This document shows positions 31,868 to 35,956 of a stretch of DNA of 35,956 nt, in pieces. The notes under the pieces are model-generated. The model saw only the letters and a program-made list of their open reading frames with translations, did not search any database and had not been told where the DNA came from. The DNA lies in the NCBI RefSeq assembly GCF_000308575.1, contig NZ_BAFZ01000073.1, forward strand, positions 1 to 35,956, written 5' to 3'. The stretch's first letter is position 1, and every line of letters starts with the position of its first letter. The DNA comes from Nocardia exalbida NBRC 100660 (lineage in GTDB: Bacteria; Actinomycetota; Actinomycetes; Mycobacteriales; Mycobacteriaceae). The position numbers were made by a program, and so were the translations under genes.

Positions 31868-32176
31868 TCACGTCCGGCGCCGGGCTTCGTTGAGAGTGTC
31901 GGCCAACGTGCGGTTCATCTCGGCGGCGGCCGCCAATTGCTGTTGCAGCAGAGCCACTTTGCGCCGCAGCGCGGTCGCGTCCATCCGTTCCAGACCGGGG
32001 CCTTCGGCCGCGCGCACCCAGTTCCGCACCGAGTTGGTGTGCACACCGATCTGTTCGGCGACCACGCGGCAGGCCTCCGATTCACTGCGCAGCTTGCCGG
32101 TCAGGGCGATGACCTGTTCCACCGCCGCTTGGCGGACCTCCGGCGAAACGCGACGGTAGGACCGGTGCGGCATCAT
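31868..32176 (-). CDS. IS3-OrfA-like helix-turn-helix protein embedded in the conjugation operon
   Basis: 102 residues. SYRRVSPEVRQAAVEQVIAL, then SESEACRVVAEQIGVHTNSV and RNWVRAAEG form the helix-turn-helix of IS3-family OrfA/transposase-8 proteins (about residues 8-58). A leucine-rich coiled coil follows (ALRRKVALLQQQLAAAAEMN, about 68-100), as in OrfA. No OrfB/integrase with a DDE core lies beside it and no inverted repeats were seen, so this is not a complete insertion sequence. Its ATG overlaps the stop of the VirB4-like gene (ATGA), so it is expressed as part of the operon. It may be a domesticated DNA-binding protein, for instance a regulator of transfer, or a leftover of an old insertion. 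Confidence 0.75.
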   Translation of the reverse strand: MMPHRSYRRVSPEVRQAAVEQVIALTGKLRSESEACRVVAEQIGVHTNSVRNWVRAAEGPGLERMDATALRRKVALLQQQLAAAAEMNRTLADTLNEARRRT

Positions 32177-34317
32177 GCGGCACTCCCCGGTGAATCCGTT
32201 CCGCGCGAGGTCGACTCGGTGAACTCGCTGAAGCGCTGGTTCGTGTCGTGGATCCCGCTTTCCTTCTCCGACAGCGTGAATTCCATGTGGAACGGGATGC
32301 CGGGCCTGCGGTCCTCACCGATCTTCAGCAGGAATTTACCGGTGCCGGGCGGGGACGGCCGCTGCTGCCCCGGTTTGAGCGCCTCGCCGGTCAGCGCTTG
32401 CGGTGCGGACCATCCGGTCACCATCTCCTCCTCGGCCGATGTGAACGGAACCGTGCTGTCCAGCCGTTTGATCTCCTCGGCGGGAAGCGCACCGAAGATC
32501 TTGGCGCGCGCCCGCTCGAGGAAACCGAGCGCCTTCGCGATGGCGGCTTCCGAGCCGAGCGCTTGCAGGTCCTTGATGGTGTGGCTGATCATGATCAGCG
32601 CGGTGGCGATGCCACGCTGCAACCGGGTGAGCTCGTCGACGCGGTCGACCATGAAGTCGCCGAGGCCGAGCACCTGCCACAGCTCGTCCATCACCACCTG
32701 GAAATAGCGCTGCGGGCCGAGTTTCGCGTCGGCGAGCACATGCGCGGCCTCGACCGAGGCGAACCCGTCGGCCCAGCAGGCCAGCATGACGGCGGCCTTG
32801 AGCTTCTTGTCGCCGGTCGGGATGTGCGAGACGTCCATGCACACCGCGACCGCGCTGGTGTCGATCGGCACGGTGGTCTGGCCGTTGAAGACGGCGCCGA
32901 ACGGCCCCTGGGTGAGCGCGCGCAGCGAGCGGCGCAGCCCCTTGATCGCTTCCATGTACTCCGCGAGGTCGTCGGCCCCCGCGTCCAGCATCAATTCCTC
33001 GCCGCCGCCGACGATCACCTCGAGCAGGTTCTCCATGATCGGCGGCTTGTCCGGCGTGTATCCGCTACCCGGCCGGTAGAGGATGCGCAGCGCGGTGGAG
33101 ATCAGCGTTTCCTCGTAGTCGCGCACCCGGTCGCCGCGCACCAGTTCGACCAGGCCCGCGATCAGTGTCACCTGCCGGGCCCGCAGGTCCTGCAACACCT
33201 GCAGTTGCAGGGCCGGGAACTCTTCCAGCCGTGGAACGACCGCACCGAGAACGCCCGCCGCGAGCGGGTTGAGCTTGCCGTGCCCGTAACCCAGGTCGAT
33301 CACCTGCCCACCGACCAGTTCGACCATCTTGCGGTAGTCCGGTTTCACGTCGGCGAGGATCAACGGGGTGATCCCTTGGGCGATGCCGCCGAGCACGATC
33401 CGGCGAACCAGCGAGGACTTGCCGAAACCGTTGAGGCCGAGCACGAACAGGCTGGGCGCGGTGATGAAACTACCGCGCATGAACCAGTTCATCGGGTCGA
33501 AGCACACCGGCGCCCCGGTGTGCAGATGCGAACCGAGGGGCGTGCCGATCAGCGGCGCGCCCGCGCCGACCGACCAGGGCCACAGGCCGGCGACCTGAGC
33601 GGTGGTGGCGCGGTACTCGACCGGGCGGCCGACCACGTTCATCCGGCCGCCGCCCGGGCCCGCGTAACCACGGTCGGTGAGTTGCGCTGTGCTGCGGTCG
33701 AAACCGTCCTCGATCGTCTGCTCCGCGCGCGCGGCGTAGTTGCGGCGGCGGATGTCGTCGGTGCGGACCCGGAACTGCGCGATCGCCGCCCGCAGGCCAC
33801 TGCCCTCCCGGGCGATCATCTCCAGCTTGGCGCGGGTAGCGTCATCGAGCAGCGGCGGCCCGGACTGCTTGCGCCGATCCGCCTTCGCCTTCGCGCGGCG
33901 GGCCGCCTTGTCCGTGTTCGGTGCGCCCATGGCGCGGTCGGCGGTGTAGTCGACCTTCGCGGGCCGGGCCACGCGGCCGTTCCTGGCGCCGTTGCGATCC
34001 GGCCGCGCGGCGATGCGCTCGGTGACCGCGTCGCGGGACATGCGCGAGTTCCGCTCGCCGCGAGACCGTTCGGCGTGCGCCCGGTCGGCGCGCGCACCGT
34101 CGGGCCTGCCCGCGCCCGATCGCGCGCGCCGCTCGGCCGCCCGCCGGTCGGACGCGTCCACGCCCGACCGGTCCTCGCCGTTCACTCGCGCCGAATCCCG
34201 TGCGGGGCGCCGCCGCTCGGGCCGCTGTCCCCACTCGTCCCGGCCGGATTGCTCGAGCCGCCTGCGGCGCGCGTCCTCGTCCCGTTCCCGTACGGGTGGC
34301 TCGTAGTCCCGTGCCAT
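32173..34317 (-). CDS. VirB4-like conjugation ATPase
   Basis: 714 residues. The first 150 or so residues are disordered and very rich in Arg, Asp and Ala. The central part starts near LLDDATRAKLEMIAREGSGL and leads to the ATPase core. Walker A is GLNGFGKSS (residues 294-302); Walker B is VVMDELWQVLG (541-551). Between them are ADVKPDYRKMVELVGGQVID and HGKLNPLAAG, typical of VirB4/TraC ATPases. It powers assembly and substrate movement in a type IV secretion channel. Here the ATPase part is separate from the N-terminal VirB4-like part, which is probably supplied by the preceding SCO6880-family gene, seven bases away. Confidence 0.9.
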   Translation of the reverse strand: MARDYEPPVRERDEDARRRRLEQSGRDEWGQRPERRRPARDSARVNGEDRSGVDASDRRAAERRARSGAGRPDGARADRAHAERSRGERNSRMSRDAVTERIAARPDRNGARNGRVARPAKVDYTADRAMGAPNTDKAARRAKAKADRRKQSGPPLLDDATRAKLEMIAREGSGLRAAIAQFRVRTDDIRRRNYAARAEQTIEDGFDRSTAQLTDRGYAGPGGGRMNVVGRPVEYRATTAQVAGLWPWSVGAGAPLIGTPLGSHLHTGAPVCFDPMNWFMRGSFITAPSLFVLGLNGFGKSSLVRRIVLGGIAQGITPLILADVKPDYRKMVELVGGQVIDLGYGHGKLNPLAAGVLGAVVPRLEEFPALQLQVLQDLRARQVTLIAGLVELVRGDRVRDYEETLISTALRILYRPGSGYTPDKPPIMENLLEVIVGGGEELMLDAGADDLAEYMEAIKGLRRSLRALTQGPFGAVFNGQTTVPIDTSAVAVCMDVSHIPTGDKKLKAAVMLACWADGFASVEAAHVLADAKLGPQRYFQVVMDELWQVLGLGDFMVDRVDELTRLQRGIATALIMISHTIKDLQALGSEAAIAKALGFLERARAKIFGALPAEEIKRLDSTVPFTSAEEEMVTGWSAPQALTGEALKPGQQRPSPPGTGKFLLKIGEDRRPGIPFHMEFTLSEKESGIHDTNQRFSEFTESTSRGTDSPGSAA

Positions 34318-34324
34318 GAATCGC

Positions 34325-35815
34325 TCACCCCGCCAGTGCCTTCGGAATAGTCGCGTGTTCCGGCAGGATCACTCCGCACCCGAGGGAGGCCGCGAAGGCC
34401 GCCGCCTGGTAGCGGTAGCACCGCCGAATCTTCAAGCGCGCCTGCGTCGACAGGTCGCGCGTGATGGCTTCGATGCGCGGCAGGTCACCGCGCAAGGGCT
34501 CGGTGATGGTCACCAGAGCCCCGAAGCGGGTCACACCGTGACCCCTGGCCTGCTCTTCGCGGGCCTGCTGAGTCGCGCCCACCCGCAACGTCGCCGCCGC
34601 GGACACGACCCCGCGTTCGCTCTGTTGGGCCACCAACGCGTTCTTGAAATCGTCGTCGACGATTTCGGCGGCGTCGGCGGCCGAGTGCGGACGGTACACG
34701 ATCGCGATACGTTTGCGCGGGACTTCGGGATTCGGCGCGAGCAGCCGCTGCAGCACCCGCTCGTCGACCGCGCCCTCCGGCGCCGCGTCCATCTCCCAGG
34801 TGACCGAGCGGCCCCCGTCGTGCACCAGGTGATCCCACTTCTCGTCATGGGACACCGGGCCCGCGTCCGCCCAGTCCAGGCCGTGCCCCTCGGGTTCGCC
34901 CGCGGCCACTTCCAGGTCGGCCTGCGAAGCGGGGTCGTAACTGCGGCGGATGAAGGAGATCACCTCGTCGGCCGACATCGGCTGGGCGCGCACACCGGCT
35001 TCCGCGAGCGCGGCGCAGATGCCGGGCAGGCGACGGCCGATCTCGACGGCCTCCTCCGCCGGGTTCTTACGGCGCTCGGCGGTGGTGGCCTTGAACGTGA
35101 TCGCCACCCGCGGCAGCAACTGCACCCGTTCCTGCGGCAGCTCGGTGGCCAGCTCGTACATCACCTGCTGGGCCAGCTCCGGCGCCTCCGGCCTGGTGAT
35201 CGCGGAAACCTCGGTGAGCAAACGGTTTCCGGTCTCCGGCACGGTGTCGATGACCGGCACCACGGCGACGATGTCGCTGGTCTGGCCCACCGAGGCGAGG
35301 AAGGTGCCCCACGCCGAGACCCAGCGGTCGATCACCGGCTGGTCCACCGCCTCGTGGCCTTGCGGCCACGCGCGCAGCACCACCGTGTACTGGGCGAACT
35401 GCGGGAGGTGGATCATGCCGAAGCTGTAACCGCCCGCGTCGATGCCCTCGTACAACTTCGACGGCGCCAGCAGTCCGGGCAGGCGGGTGACGCCACCGGG
35501 GATCCGGGAGAAGCGGCCGCCGCGGTACACGTGCTCGCCACGACTGCGCGAGCGCATCCAGTTGAACATCATCAATCCCGTCTCGTAGCCCGAACGACCT
35601 CCGGTCCGCCACACCAGCGGGACCATCACGACGACACCGATGCCGCCGACGATCACACCCCACTGGAAGCCGCCGACCATCGCGGTGATCAGCGCCGTGA
35701 TCACGACCGCGAAGCCGAGCACGGTTTCCTCCCAGCGCAGGCCGAAAAGGCCCGCGCTGCGCGGCTTCTGCCAGAGCCCGTACGAGCGCCGCTCGTAGGT
35801 GTCGGTGAGTGTCAT
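34325..35815 (-). CDS. SCO6880-family conjugation protein (PrgI/VirB3-like membrane part plus VirB4-N-like domain)
   Basis: 496 residues. A short tail with YGLWQKPRSAGLFGLRWEET is followed by two membrane segments (about residues 31-49 and 53-69), as in PrgI/VirB3-like proteins. A long soluble part follows, with GGYSFGMIHLPQFAQYTVVL, VVLRAWPQGHEAVDQPVIDR and a C-terminal CYRYQAAAFAASLGCGVILP. This is the layout of the SCO6880 family found next to VirB4-like ATPases in actinobacterial conjugation clusters. No ATP-binding motif is present, so it probably acts as the membrane-bound partner of the VirB4-like ATPase. Its ATG overlaps the preceding stop (ATGA); GGAGGAG lies 13 bases upstream. Confidence 0.88.
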   Translation of the reverse strand: MTLTDTYERRSYGLWQKPRSAGLFGLRWEETVLGFAVVITALITAMVGGFQWGVIVGGIGVVVMVPLVWRTGGRSGYETGLMMFNWMRSRSRGEHVYRGGRFSRIPGGVTRLPGLLAPSKLYEGIDAGGYSFGMIHLPQFAQYTVVLRAWPQGHEAVDQPVIDRWVSAWGTFLASVGQTSDIVAVVPVIDTVPETGNRLLTEVSAITRPEAPELAQQVMYELATELPQERVQLLPRVAITFKATTAERRKNPAEEAVEIGRRLPGICAALAEAGVRAQPMSADEVISFIRRSYDPASQADLEVAAGEPEGHGLDWADAGPVSHDEKWDHLVHDGGRSVTWEMDAAPEGAVDERVLQRLLAPNPEVPRKRIAIVYRPHSAADAAEIVDDDFKNALVAQQSERGVVSAAATLRVGATQQAREEQARGHGVTRFGALVTITEPLRGDLPRIEAITRDLSTQARLKIRRCYRYQAAAFAASLGCGVILPEHATIPKALAG

Positions 35816-35956
35816 CGCGGAATGGTGCTCCTCCCGAGGTCGGGTGAACGGTTCGTCCAGCGGTCGCCCGCGACGTCACCCATGGCTTGGTCGGCCCGGT
35901 TCAGCCCGCCGCTCGCGGCGCGCGCCGCGCCGATCCGGCCCGCCGTCCTGGCCGCT
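35812..35956 (-). CDS. C-terminal end of an upstream conjugation-operon protein (cut by window edge)
   Basis: Only the last 47 or so codons are present. The frame is set by a TGA at 35814-35812 that overlaps the ATG of the SCO6880-family gene (ATGA). The visible peptide is Ala/Gly/Arg-rich and hydrophilic (RIGAARAASGGLNRADQAMG, then a tail ending GRSTIPR). In related clusters the gene before SCO6880 codes for a large TrbL/VirB6-like membrane protein with a low-complexity tail, so that is the best guess. Nothing in the fragment proves it. Confidence 0.5.
   Translation of the reverse strand, partial: AARTAGRIGAARAASGGLNRADQAMGDVAGDRWTNRSPDLGRSTIPR

Noticed and set aside
31868..32176. Complete IS3-family insertion sequence
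   Set aside because: Only an OrfA-like frame is present; the flanking genes are intact, overlapping members of the operon, and no OrfB or terminal repeats are seen.
1..35956. CRISPR arrays, rRNA or tRNA genes
   Set aside because: No regularly spaced repeats, no rRNA-like stretches and no cloverleaf-forming segments were found on reading through the window.

Overview
The window is GC-rich, densely packed actinobacterial DNA, most likely from the chromosome of a Nocardia or close relative (Mycobacteriales). The housekeeping block alaS, rarA, ruvX, aspS, hisS and a ppiB-type cyclophilin, together with a Rv2575-like zinc peptidase and a Rv2578c-family radical SAM protein, follows the order of the M. 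tuberculosis Rv2553c to Rv2582 region. It also carries an EspC-like type VII secretion substrate pair and an SCO6880-type conjugation cluster, both of which fit Nocardiaceae. The assignment rests on recalled gene order and protein likeness, not on a search.

Layout. Positions 1-5133, minus strand: rarA, then alaS-ruvX-mltG (mltG cut by the window start), the last three joined by 1-4 bp overlaps. Positions 5257-6927: a Tat-exported PhoD-type phosphodiesterase. Positions 6943-8766: a small Gly/Cys-tailed membrane protein, a stretch that looks decayed, and an aminoglycoside-phosphotransferase-fold kinase. Positions 8957-10908: two membrane proteins, one with a Pro-rich cytoplasmic tail and one DUF389. 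Positions 10982-14534: aspS, a neutral zinc metallopeptidase and a small secreted protein. Positions 14613-16555: a coupled pair made of an EspC-like type VII substrate with a YxxxD signal and a large Ala-rich partner. Positions 16767-18819: a leaderless NAD-dependent epimerase whose promoter carries a KstR-like palindrome, then a radical SAM gene preceded by a mycobacterial-type SOS box. Positions 18930-23039: korA-korB (2-oxoglutarate:ferredoxin oxidoreductase) convergent with mdh. Positions 23163-26247: a membrane protein, hisS and a membrane-anchored cyclophilin.

From about 26.25 kb the character changes. A 408-base gene-free, more AT-rich stretch leads to an unrecognised coiled-coil gene (26656-27198), which ends at a strong terminator. 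It faces a minus-strand operon that runs off the right edge. In transcription order that operon holds the end of an unidentified protein, an SCO6880-family protein, a VirB4-like ATPase, an IS3-OrfA-like helix-turn-helix protein, a three-domain cell-wall hydrolase, a VirB8/TcpC-like NTF2 protein, a VirD4-like coupling ATPase and a DUF4913 protein. Most junctions are 4-base stop/start overlaps. This is a type IV secretion (conjugation) module: wall opening, channel parts, two ATPases and a possible cargo adaptor. No relaxase, integrase or att site is visible here.

The most notable points are a NlpC/P60 domain that has lost both its catalytic Cys and His inside the conjugative hydrolase, a transposase-like HTH gene translationally wired into the conjugation operon, the KstR-like operator on a leaderless promoter, and the orphan EspC-like pair.
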